A DNA stretch of 64,000 bases from positions 54,643,800 through 54,707,799 of the forward strand of contig OZ024745.1 in NCBI GenBank assembly GCA_964016885.1, given 5' to 3'. Of this stretch, positions 54,426 through 64,000 are shown piece after piece. The notes under the pieces were generated by a model, which searched no databases, was not told where the DNA came from, and saw only the letters and a program-made list of their open reading frames with translations. This DNA is from Eledone cirrhosa (lineage: Eukaryota; Mollusca; Cephalopoda; Octopoda; Eledonidae). A program made the translations under genes and the position numbers. Numbering within the stretch: the first letter of the stretch is position 1; every line of letters begins with the position of its first letter.

Positions 54426-54945
54426 TCAACTATTCCCTCAATCATGCTCTCATTACAGTATTGCGTACTCTTAATTGTTATATCGTAAAAAATGTTATCT
54501 CATAAACAACCTGCTAGAAATATTTAACAAACCATTTCAAAATCGCACTCTATTGTTTTAAAAAGCGAATAATAATGTACTCATGCATAAACATTGTCTG
54601 AAATATGTTGTATGATTACTGCTCCAGTACGTTTAATCATATGTTTGTGTGATCATGTCAAATTTGTTAAACAATGAATCAGATAAATGCATTGGTACGT
54701 AGAAGTGTTGAATCCATATCACAATCCATGTCTTAATCCATATCACGCGATCTTTAGATGTTTACGGTGGAATTATCTCCCTTGCAAGCCTGCTGAGCAG
54801 TTACATTAAGTTTGATAATTATTCCTTAGTCTTCTACCACCAGTCTTAAAGTATCTAAAAAGAAATTGCTGCGTCCTATCACCGACCTAGCAGCAAAACG
54901 ATAACAAAACTATATCTATGATCTTCAACAACAACAACATCAATA
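54426..54945. other. Anonymous region
   Basis: No feature assigned apart from a short CAA run near 54928. Confidence 0.4.
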
Positions 54946-55099
54946 ATAATTGTTTCTACTTTTGGCACAAGGCCAGCAATTAGCCAGTGTATTACTGGTA
55001 CTTTATTTGATCGACCCCATAAGGATGAAAGGCAAAGTTAACCTCGGCGGGATTTCAACTCATAGTGGCAAGGGCCGTAACTCTATGCGTCAAAGCATG
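54946..55099 (-). mobile_element. tRNA-derived SINE, truncated before the A-box
   Basis: Tail AATTGTTTCTACTTTTGGCA, body, degenerate B-box inverse (GGGATTTCAACTCATAG) and stop at AAAGCATG. The A-box is missing. Confidence 0.92.
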
Positions 55100-55272
55100 A
55101 ATAAAATGATCCTTATATTACACTTTATCGTCTCAAGAAAAGGAGGGCACATTGAAGAGTGAGATTCGTGATATATACAGCTTGAAAAAGAGACGAGATA
55201 CACACAGATTTAACATGTTTGAACGGACGTCAGGGTGATCAGAATCGGTTAGGTGTTAAACCACAATAATAC
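55100..55272. other. Spacer
   Basis: No feature assigned. Confidence 0.35.
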
Positions 55273-55330
55273 AATAATTATTTCTACTTTTGGCACAAGG
55301 CCAGCAAATTACCCCAGTGTATTACTGGTA
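55273..55330 (-). mobile_element. 58-bp SINE tail fragment
   Basis: Only the tail part remains (TTTCTACTTTTGGCACAAGG to AGTGTATTACTGG). It is preceded by a repeated ACAATAAT. This looks like an extreme 5' truncation. At its end the sequence becomes TGGTAAGTAAT, which matches a 5' splice site consensus by chance or otherwise. Confidence 0.85.
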
Positions 55331-55636
55331 AGTAATATCTTTAAATAACTGTGGTGGTTTAGAATGTTAGCTGTTGCATGTGTACCTATGAATGTATATA
55401 CATACGCCTGGATGTGTAATCCTGTTCTGTATATGATTCTGGTGTGTATGTTAATATGTGTTTTAAATAGTCTATATAAATATTGTGAAAGAAGAATTTG
55501 ATTTTTATGCTTATAAATTTCAGTTGGGGAAAATCTTCTCACCTTGTAGTTCATACAATCAATACTTTCCCACTTTCTCACCCTCTCTTTCAAATACAGA
55601 CACAAAACACACATTCATACATACATCTTTCTCCCC

Positions 55637-55639
<3 letters not shown>
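55331..55639. other. Anonymous spacer
   Basis: No feature assigned. Confidence 0.35.
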
Positions 55640-55687
<48 letters not shown>

Positions 55688-55742
55688 TTATATATATATA
55701 TATATATATGTGTGTGTGAGTGTGTGTGTGTGTGCGTGCGTG
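55640..55742. repeat. (CT)n, (TA)n and (GT)n microsatellite
   Basis: About 21 CT units, 10 TA units and a GT/GTGC stretch. Confidence 0.94.
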
Positions 55743-58700
55743 TTGTTTTAAGTTTGTGCATCGGTATGTAATATTGCGTCATAGATTTAATGGTTCAGTG
55801 TCTTCACCTAACTGAAAAACTACTATGAAACTTGTATCCCCCATTACCGCGAGCAAGGGGAAAGTAAGATCACAGTAGGTGGTTTCGTGCCGGTTTCAAT
55901 TCGCGTTAAAAAAATAGATTATTTTAACGTACGTCATTAATGACACGCTGAAAAATATAACAACAAAACTTGCTCTACAATTATTTTATCCTAGTCTCTT
56001 ATAGATACGCCGCCTTTAGTCTATGCTTTAAAAACAACTGAATATCGATATGATGTAAGTCTTTCTGTATTATTCACTTATGCACAATTACACATACACA
56101 TGAACATTTAATCACTTATACAAAAGCACATACACTTTTTTCAATTTTACAAAAGCACACCCGCATGCGTGTACACTAACAATTATTGAGTTCCCAATTC
56201 ACTGCTCATAAATTCTCTAACACAATTATATTTATATAGATAAGTACATGCTCTTATTGGATGTACTTGAATTAAAAGATAATATTCACGCTTAAATCAG
56301 GCCTTACGTTAAAAGCTTTAAAGTGAGATATATGTACAAATCAAAGACGGTGAATCAGAATCTGCCTGAATTTATACAAGAACGACAAAAAAAAAAAAAA
56401 AGAGATATTTCACGTTTCTAAATATGATGTATTGGAAGCACAAAGATATCACGAACGTTAGTAAAAGAGTTTATTACAAATTCTTTACTTAAACTCAAGT
56501 GTCTTTTATTTATTTATGAAAAAATCTATCAGTCACTATAAATGTGTGATATGGAAATACAGAGAAAGAAAACAAGAATGTAAAGGAACGTTACCAATTT
56601 ACAGTAATGTATAATGTAAATTTTACAATCCGTCCTACTGCTTGTTGCATACAAAACAATTTGAACCTACGAATGATCACAAAGCATGCGGCTACATATT
56701 ACAACATTTTCTATCAACATTAACATGAAAACAGCATCGTTGATAACATAATAACACAAGTACAGACAAAACTGTGCATCTCATAATTTTAGCAAAACAA
56801 ATTCCAATTCAACTTGAATTTATAATATCATTTGTTTAGATTTCTATAACGAAATCTATACTACACAAAATGGTTATTTTGATTTATATCTCAAAGTATT
56901 CCTTATGAAGATGTAGAATATATTTTAATCTATAATATAGGAAGAACAATTTGTAATGTTTTACTTCAATAACTATTATGATGTCAAAATTGAGCAATTT
57001 CATATTATCTCAAATATGACATCAACGACTTCATTTCAATATTAGTTGTATTTTTCTGCCATAAACTATAAAACAAAAATATAAAATTTAACTTAATCTC
57101 ATTGTACTTGAAATATAAATTGAAATATCAAATAAATAAATAAATGAATAAAAAAAGTAAAACTCTTTTATTGCTGCCAAAATCGACTTCCTTTGATTTG
57201 GTAATGAAAGAAAACTATCAATTAAAATGACTCATCTGTGTTATTGGTACTTATTTTATCGATCGTGCATTGTGGAAACTATGGGCAGCAAACATATCTC
57301 AATATATGAAACAAGAATGAAAATTAATCGAAACACAATACGACAACGTATTTACTGCCGCTAATTCTGACAGGTCTATCTTTAACAAAGTTATTTGAAA
57401 TATCAACATTTATTTTGTATACTACGTATCTCTTTCATTATTTACGCATAAGAAAGTTATGTTTATGAGTGTTTAAATGAGGCCTTTGATCTGGTTAATG
57501 TTCTACTTGACTAACTACAATAAGACGTATGCAGGATAAACATAGGTAGTGAGAAATTCCAGGTGAATAAGGAACAGGAGTGTTTAAAGTGGGCTTACCG
57601 AGAAATACAATTTGCTGACGAGATGATGAAAAATGAGCGGTTTCAGGTGGGCATGAATAAAAGTGGTACGCAACCAACTAGCTAGAACAAGGAGATGAAT
57701 TTCGAAAATTACTTTCTAGGAATGTTATTTCAGATTTAGAAATCCTGATTAGTTTTATTGGTCGTAAAAATGTTTTAGATTAACTATCAATATATATTTC
57801 GCATCGAATTGAACTAAATTATCTAAATAAGTAACAAACATTAACGTTTAATTTTTAACACGAACTGTTTTCCTAATAATTTTTTAAAGCACTGCACAAA
57901 AATAATTAATAACTGCTTTTCTGGAACATTACATAATTCTGAAAGTAGAAAGAGTTAACTGAGATATTTATCACCAAGTACTGACAACTTGAAACTCGTA
58001 TGCAAAGTAAACATTGTTACAATTAACCATCAAAAACAGGTAACAAATCATTTAATTAGAATTGTCATTTATTCAAGGCATTGATATTGTTAAATTCTCT
58101 ATTGTCTGATTGGAACAGAATTGAGATTGCAACTATGAATGTTTCATTGTGTATATCTATGATCTATATTTTCTTACAAATCTCTTGTGTGTCAGCTGAT
58201 GCTCTAAGTTTGGAAATCTTTCAGAAATACAGGACTGATTAGATCCAGAAATCGGATAAAATATCAAAAGGTTATTTTTTTAATGGGAAATAATTGTTAC
58301 TGTCACAAGACAAAATACACGTCAGCATTGCAGTGTACCTCAGCAGCGCTTAGGAAGTTGGCAAACTTTCGAATTATATTATAACTATTTATTAAGTAAC
58401 TATCCCGAGTGCTGCCATAATTCAGTAAAATGGTCATTTTGGACATGCAACTGTGGATCCATAACTTAATCGCATCTACAACTTTGTTATATGAAATGAA
58501 GCACATGTTAAGTAAAAATGCCAAACGAATTTGCATGGCTGCAATCATTAGGAAATATGTCATTTAGTCAATGCATTAACCATATGTTTAACCCATAGTA
58601 GTCAGTAAAGTATAAGGTATAAATGTAGAATCATTTGCGGAAGGGTTATAGCATTCTACTATAAAAGTGAAGAGTGATTAAAAGTACAGAAGTTTCTGAA

Positions 58701-58779
58701 ATGTTCCTCCCGAATCCCTTATCAAAATATAGGCCAGAAAATGCAATTTAATCCAACAAATCTCATGAAAATATATTTT
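55743..58779. other. Anonymous region, 3 kb, A+T-rich
   Basis: No gene recognised. A scrap at 57241-57268 (TTATTGGTACTTATTTTATCG) resembles the SINE body but is too short to call. Short AAATA-type runs occur near 57130. Confidence 0.45.
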
Positions 58780-59085
58780 CAGAGGATAGGAAGACAAACA
58801 AATACCCGGGCTTGTCCGTCGGCTTTCTCTTCGCATCATCGCCGTCGAGACCTCACGCGTCCTCGGACATACGGCCAAGCACCACCATTATATCGGTGCG
58901 TCAGGAAGCCGTCTGAGGAAAGAGCCTCATGAGGTTGGGTTGGCAGTTGCAGCGGTTGTGTCTGGCCATTGTCTATGGAAATGCCTTTGTAGCATTGTCC
59001 GCAGCGCGCAGCCCAAACACCGCCCCACCCTAGACCCAGTGCTCGTCTTATTCTCCCCCCCCCCCATTCATCTGTGGCCCCAGAG
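58780..59085. other. G+C- and CpG-rich island of unknown origin
   Basis: This 300-bp stretch has many CpG dinucleotides (for example TCCGTCGGC, CGCCGTCGAG, CACGCGTCCTCGG) and higher G+C than its surroundings, ending in a C11 run. No protein motif is found on either strand. Possibilities are a CpG-rich transposon fragment or a regulatory island. No choice can be made from sequence alone. Confidence 0.5.
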
Positions 59086-59836
59086 TCCTTGATTATTCTC
59101 TCCTTTTCCTCTCATTTATGGTATTTATAGTATTTTTCTGCAATTTCCCATAGAGCTAGACCTACCCTTCTTTACGCATTCCCCTGTTTTTACTCTTTAC
59201 TTAATTTTGTTTTTATCTTTATTTTTCATAGTTATATAATTATCAATGGTTTTTAAACCCACATTATGTACTTAATTTAAATACAAATTTTGATTAATAT
59301 ATGTCTAAGGGAATTTCATTCCTTTGTTCCAAATTTCGAATTCACCGCCAATTCACCTCCTTTGAGAGAACCACGTGTCTATAGCGAAATTTACTGCTAG
59401 AAAACACACCCGCTGAAGCTAGAGAACACAAGACTTGTTGACGAAGTAAATCTTTTGTTCTGTCGCCAAAGGCCATTAAGTTGCAGACCCCTGCAAGCGG
59501 AATTAGTCGATCACGGATTTACAGAAACCTAGCGGGGATGTTGTATGTTATATGTGATGTATATCGTATGCTATACGATATGCGTTATGTGTTGCATTCA
59601 ATCTCCGCGCAATGGTCCAGGTCAGTCAAAATCTTTCCCTGAGTTCAGTCTTTTTCGTTGCTATGGCAATGCGGCTGGACTGCCGGTCGCCATATTTGAT
59701 TTGCAAAGCTGTCTAAACGTATTGTTATTACTCTGGGGTGGGGTATTATTCACCATCGAGTGCTAAAGCTACATTCCGAATCTGCATGCATTAGCTTAGC
59801 CGCAGCTTAAAGCTTCATTAATGCTGTACTAAAATT
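59086..59836. other. Anonymous region
   Basis: No feature assigned. Overlapping GTATGTTATATGTGATG-type words near 59540-59595 form a small local repeat. Confidence 0.4.
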
Positions 59837-59880
<44 letters not shown>

Positions 59881-59933
59881 GGAAAAGGTTCAGGACCCCG
59901 ACGGCAGAGCTCAAGCCTTTTCGACGGCTATTT

Positions 59934-59993
<60 letters not shown>
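59837..59993. repeat. (TA)n tracts enclosing a family R1 copy
   Basis: TA runs (59838-59868 and 59938-59991) flank GGTTCAGGACCCCGACGGCA (59887 onward), a single copy of the repeat seen as a palindrome at 50441. Confidence 0.85.
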
Positions 59994-59994
<1 letters not shown>

Positions 59995-60789
59995 TTTACA
60001 ACATATTCGTGGATTCTTCGACAGGTCAACTGAATTTCAGCTCATGATAAAAACGATGGTGGTTGATTATTTTACATGCATTTTCATCCTTAACGCAATA
60101 ATCAGATCAATTCAGCGTGACACAATGACACAATGTGAACAGTCCAGGCCTTTCAAATGCAGTCACAATCTTGGGAAAGAAAGGGAGACGTGGGGAAGGA
60201 TAAAAGGCAAACTGGATCTCAGTTGGTTTTAAACTCGAAACGAAGAGATCCACGCAATATATTAGATGATCAATAATTTATAAAATGTTATTTCGTGGTT
60301 GGTATATTTTTGATAATATGTGTATTTTGTCAGGACTCTCCTAGATGTAAGCCACAAAAAAAAAACTTACAACTTTACATCTGACTCCACAGCTAAACAG
60401 TCTAAATTGCTGGAAATAGTGGAGGAAGTGATTATACTAAACATTTCCTATTCTGAAGGTTTTAGTCTTGTTGAAAATCCTAAAGGTAACAAATAAATTC
60501 TCTGGTAAAAACATTATTGATGTATGTGGATATATTTTTAATATACCGGCGTGATGCAATCTGTTACTATTATATAATCAGTAATTGTTGCTCTTGTAAC
60601 AAAGTCTTGTCGTTATACAATATCCTCATGTTTTCACTCGCTAGATTTCTATCATTAACATCATAAAATCTCATAAACATCGAAAGAAATATGTACGAGG
60701 TGTTACAGAGATATACGTTAGGAATGCATATATATATGTTTGGTTTGAATTTTTAAAAATCCATCACCAATAAAAATATAGATAAATAG
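59994..60789. other. Anonymous region
   Basis: No feature assigned. A segment near 60195-60235 weakly resembles a tRNA-derived SINE B-box (GTTTTAAACTCG), not called. Confidence 0.4.
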
Positions 60790-60833
60790 ATAGAGGGAGA
60801 GAGAGAGAGAGGGGTGGGGAGAGAGAGAGAGAG

Positions 60834-60908
<75 letters not shown>

Positions 60909-60940
60909 AGAGAGTGAGAGTGATAGAGAGAGAGAATGTA
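60790..60940. repeat. (GA)n-(TA)n-(GA)n microsatellite
   Basis: GA repeats on both sides of about 33 TA units. Confidence 0.95.
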
Positions 60941-61304
60941 TTTTCATATTTTCCTCAATCTGTAATTGTCTGAAATATTTCTCATCATATACCGGTGAAA
61001 GTGTTAGACCATTGATAATGATGTTGCTAGACTGGCTTGTAACTTAAGCTCACTTTAGAATCCTATAGGGACATTTATCCTGGCCGAGCTCCATCTCTAT
61101 ATCTTACAAGAATGTCGAAACCAGATTAAGTTGTGTCTTCGTACCATTTATATTCTTGCTGTTCTCTTTCAGATCGTCCACATGTAAAGTTAATGTTTCT
61201 GACCTCCCATGAATGAATTACGTCCCCTTTATATTTCCTCGGCATAAAGAGCAAGGGATGTACTAATAGTATAAACAGCATCCCGGAAAACTGTGTTGTG
61301 AAAT
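60941..61304. other. Anonymous spacer
   Basis: No feature assigned. Confidence 0.35.
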
Positions 61305-61700
61305 ATATATTCGATAGCGAATACAAGCAGTCGAAATGAGGTTCCTCCGAAGTGTCTTTGGAATAACGTTACTCGATAGAGTTCGTAGCTCGGAGATTGG
61401 AAAGTTACTCCAGGTAGGGCCGCTACTTCTCTGATACTATGGGCATACTATAGTATGTCTTCTGAAACAAAAAACCTTTCGCAGGACAGATTTTACGGGC
61501 AAAACCAACTGGCATAAGACGCAGCAGTAGACGCTAAGCAAGACTGTTGTATAACATCCAGAGATTGGTTGGTCTCGCTTAGGGATCCAGCCGGATCAGT
61601 TGGAGTCGGTCGCCACTGGCAGGAGCCGCTGGAAGGAATGTTGGAGGACTTTCCCTCCCCGACGCTATCATGAATAAGTGGGCAGAGAAGAAGAGAAGAA
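61305..61700 (+). mobile_element. LINE family A copy 5: 3' end only
   Basis: Starts near AATACAAGCAGTCGAAATGA and follows the C-terminal domain of copies 3 and 4 word for word (TTCCTCCGAAGTGTCTTTGG, ATTTTACGGGCAAAACCAAC). It ends in a short AGAAGAAGAGAAGAA. The catalytic domains are absent, so it is a strongly 5'-truncated insertion. Confidence 0.82.
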
Positions 61701-62189
61701 CGCTGTAATACTGAGTTTGGCAATGACAATACAGTCCTTCCTTGCATGTAGCATCCAAGAAATAGAATTCAAATGCGTTCTTGTAACCTAGCGATACCGT
61801 AACTAAGCTTCCTGTATGCCACCGCATATCTAACGTCATAGTTGTGTTAATTAAGAGTTGCTCAGCACACTTCCAACCACCTTTCCTCCCAGCTGCTTGC
61901 TCTTCTGTGATGATATTCCCGTGACAGTGATCTTACAAGAATAGTTTCAGACATATTATGTACATTATATACAATCAATTCTGGCAAGCAATCTGTCAGA
62001 AGTTTATTTTCCGCCAAATAAATTTCTTTGTTTAGGGGTATCAGACCAGTCTCTGCCAATGCCAAAGAGGTTGGTATATGCATATTTCCATTAAGAGCTT
62101 GCTGTACAATATCCTACAACCAAGACTGTTTATTGTTCACTGTTATACTCTAGATTTCCTATCACAATCGGAAAGCTATCACCATTTAT
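61701..62189. other. Anonymous region
   Basis: No feature assigned. Confidence 0.4.
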
Positions 62190-62365
62190 AATGTATGTAT
62201 GTATGTATGTATGTATGTATGTATGTATGTATGTATGTATGTATGTATGTGTGTATGTGTGTATGTATGTATGTATGTATGTATGTATGTATGTATGTAT
62301 GTATGTATGTATGTATGTGTGTATGTATGTATGTATGTATGTATGTATGTATGTATGTGTATGAA
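62190..62365. repeat. (ATGT)n tetranucleotide microsatellite
   Basis: About 42 ATGT units with occasional GTGT variants. Not a CRISPR or coding repeat. Confidence 0.97.
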
Positions 62366-62610
62366 TATGTGCATGCGTGTATATAAATATGTTTTTATAT
62401 ATATGCATGCTTGCACACGCGAGCAGGTGTCTCTGATTTATTTCTTTTGATTAGCCTCAGGCTACTACTGAATAGGTGAAACGGTATTGAAAATCATTTC
62501 AGTCGTAGCGTTTCTGCATTTATTTCAGGCAGTATATCTAGGACATCATCCAATTTATTTCGTCTTATGGACAGTAGGTTTTCATTTGCGTGTTATTTGG
62601 CACACATAGA
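62366..62610. other. Spacer
   Basis: No feature assigned. Confidence 0.35.
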
Positions 62611-62656
62611 CCCCCCCCCCCACACACACACACAAATATATATATATATATATATA
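62611..62656. repeat. Poly-C, (CA)n and (TA)n
   Basis: C10, a short CA run and about nine TA units. Confidence 0.93.
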
Positions 62657-62750
62657 GGAAAAGAGTCAGGACCCTGACGGCTGAGCTCCGGCCGCTTCAA
62701 CAGCTAGATCCGAACTAAGCCACCAGTATTAAAACGACGGGAATCTGGCT
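62657..62750 (-). repeat. Repeat family R1 copy
   Basis: GGAAAAGAGTCAGGACCCTG with CTGAGCTCCGGCC follows the 11240 and 50443 copies. On the minus strand the GAA is followed by GCGGC/GCCGT and C. The first helix III base is changed, so the pair is G-U. Confidence 0.65.
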
Positions 62751-62857
62751 GAACTTATCTGACCATATATGGTCATGCAGTGAAAGCAAAAAAGCAAAAC
62801 ATCTAAGCAAAAAATCCTAAAAGTTTATTTATATATATATATATTTAATATAGAAGT

Positions 62858-62908
62858 AGCTTCTACAGGACTAGAACTGTTTCACTCAGGAGAAATCATC
62901 AGAAAGCC
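62858..62908 (-). ncRNA. Compact type I hammerhead-like ribozyme (HH6)
   Basis: 51 nt on the minus strand. Helix I GGCTTT pairs with GAAGCT (six pairs, two G-U). The core CTGATGA is plus 62902-62896. Helix II is the mini-hairpin TTC-TCCT-GAG flanked by one U-U. GAA is plus 62883-62881. Helix III is ACAG/CTGT with loop TTCTAGTC, and H17 = A, with the predicted cut between plus 62864 and 62863. All core residues are intact. Related decayed copies lie at 10862-10970 and 11133-11185. The helix II stem position T-A in the 11.1-kb copy is T-G here, a pairing-neutral change. Activity is untested. Confidence 0.7.
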
Positions 62909-63159
62909 TACTGTTAATGTAATATGGTGGTATATATACATCTTCTGGTAGTAGGAGATGGTGGTGATTGGGATGGGTGGAGGTCATTGGTTGATGGATT
63001 TAAAGAAAAGGGAATCTCTAAAAATATATTTAGAGAAAAAATCAGGCTAAGTACCTATATACAAACACGAACACACTGAAAGGCACTCCTAATTTTCAAG
63101 GTTAATGTATTCCAAGCAAACAATGTGTGTATGAGAATGTGTATATGTACATGTGCATA
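62909..63159. other. Anonymous spacer
   Basis: No feature assigned. Confidence 0.35.
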
Positions 63160-63205
63160 TATGTACACACACATATATATACATATATATATATATATAT
63201 AGTAA
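63160..63205. repeat. (CA)n/(TA)n microsatellite
   Basis: Short CA and TA runs just before the next SINE. Confidence 0.9.
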
Positions 63206-63370
63206 TAATAATTGTTTCTACTTTTGGCACAAGGTCAGTAATTATCCCAGTGTATTACTGGTACTTTATTTTATCGTAAGGCAAAGTTAACCTCGGCGGG
63301 ATTTGAACTCAGACCATAAAGGGCCGTAACTCTTTGCTGCAAAGCATGGTGTCAGACCCTCTACCGATAG
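63206..63370 (-). mobile_element. tRNA-derived SINE with small body deletion
   Basis: Tail AATTGTTTCTACTTTTGGCA, then TTATTTTATCG jumps to TAAGGCAAAGTTAACC, so about 13 bp is missing. B-box and A-box inverses are present (CCCTCTACCGATA). Confidence 0.9.
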
Positions 63371-63482
63371 AGGGCTCGATAAGGATAAATATATATCAAA
63401 TATATATGAACCCTAGAGCAAATATTTATTAAAATAACATTAAAGTTTAAGCCAAAATCACTGCTTTCACCCTTAACGGGAT

Positions 63483-63483
<1 letters not shown>
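63371..63483. other. Spacer
   Basis: Starts with AGGGCTCGATAAGG, part of a 16-base word also found inverted in the 38.6-kb hairpin. Nothing else assigned. Confidence 0.4.
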
Positions 63484-63565
<82 letters not shown>

Positions 63566-63570
63566 CGATA
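63484..63570. repeat. (TA)n microsatellite
   Basis: About 40 TA units with one TACA variant. Confidence 0.95.
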
Positions 63571-64000
63571 AGTAAATGTCACTATGAGGTGTGGGCGCAT
63601 ATTGTTTGTGTGCGTGTGTATCTTTCCGAAGCGAATACAAAAAAAAGGTGACATATATGTCTTTAAGCATGTGTATTCATCACTATTTTAAGTGAAGTAG
63701 TCCAAACTGAAGTAGTTAACAACATCGCAGAATTGTTTGGCCTAAAGTTCTCTGTTCTGTTTATACGCCCGGAAGACAGTTATTCACATAGACTGACATA
63801 TAAGTAAACAAAATCGACTCACGAGTTTGAATTCCCGATCCTATAAACAATGGTGTTCAACAATGGAAATGCAATAAATAAATATTTGAATATATTTGAA
63901 GGCTCTTTTCAGTTTATCATTCGTTAGCTTCGTACATAAGCGCATCGAGTTTCAGCGAGTTTCCTCTTTCTGTCACGATTGTTTATTCAGCTATGGATCT
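63571..64000. other. Anonymous region at window end
   Basis: No feature assigned. Confidence 0.4.

Noticed and set aside
57237..57270. Possible SINE remnant
   Set aside because: Only about 20 bases resemble the SINE body. Too short to call.
57600..57640. Plus-strand CTGACGAGATGATGAAAA
   Set aside because: No room for a helix II hairpin and no helix I. Chance match.
62190..62365. Regular tandem repeat as a CRISPR-like array
   Set aside because: It is a simple (ATGT)n microsatellite without spacers, in eukaryotic DNA.

Overview
The window looks like A+T-rich, repeat-saturated nuclear DNA from a cephalopod mollusc, most probably an octopus. Evidence: about sixteen copies of a tRNA-derived SINE whose head (A-box near TTGGCAGTATCGGTAGAGG, B-box GAGTTCAAATCCCGCC) and body (CTTTGCCTTTCATCC, GGGGTCGATAAAATAAAGTA) resemble cephalopod SINEs; very dense (TA)n, (CA)n, (CT)n and (ATGT)n microsatellites; and several decayed non-LTR and Penelope-like retroelements. 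I see no convincing host exon, tRNA, rRNA or bacterial feature. The window is best read as intergenic or intronic DNA, and every recognisable protein remnant belongs to a retroelement.

Layout. 0-10 kb: a GIY-YIG fragment (0.98-1.25 kb), a foldback element with a hammerhead-like ribozyme (1.67-1.98 kb), a minus-strand endonuclease/RT LINE (3.99-6.11 kb) and a second foldback with a ribozyme (9.12-9.70 kb). 10-20 kb: decayed hammerhead repeats (10.86-11.19 kb), a GIY-YIG fragment joined to a 350-bp foldback (14.5-15.2 kb), a roughly 435-bp tandem repeat with a hammerhead-like motif in every unit (15.9-17.1 kb), and a hammerhead plus GIY-YIG fragment (18.16-18.87 kb). 20-31 kb: a G+C-rich 5'-truncated LINE (19.84-21.32 kb), another GIY-YIG fragment, a LINE C-terminus, a diverged duplication, a Penelope-type RT scrap with a broken hammerhead (29.1-29.4 kb) and a foldback at 30.2-30.5 kb. 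31-49 kb: SINE clusters, including inverted pairs, three more copies of the first LINE family and two fragments of another. 49-64 kb: mostly anonymous A+T-rich DNA with microsatellites, a palindromic repeat (50.4 kb), a LINE 3' end (61.3 kb) and a compact hammerhead-like ribozyme (62.86 kb).

How the parts relate. The LINEs (endonuclease plus RT) would supply reverse transcription. The SINEs have pol III promoters and LINE-like insertion marks such as target-site duplications and 5' truncation. The Penelope-like fragments (RT, GIY-YIG endonuclease) lie beside or between foldback repeats and type I hammerhead motifs, matching the established association of hammerhead ribozymes with Penelope-like elements and with the small circular-RNA retrozymes of animals. 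The most interesting signal is this set of at least four independent hammerhead-like families. The tandem array at 15.9-17.1 kb has the organisation expected of a retrozyme. These ribozyme calls are manual foldings of the sequence, not tested activities.
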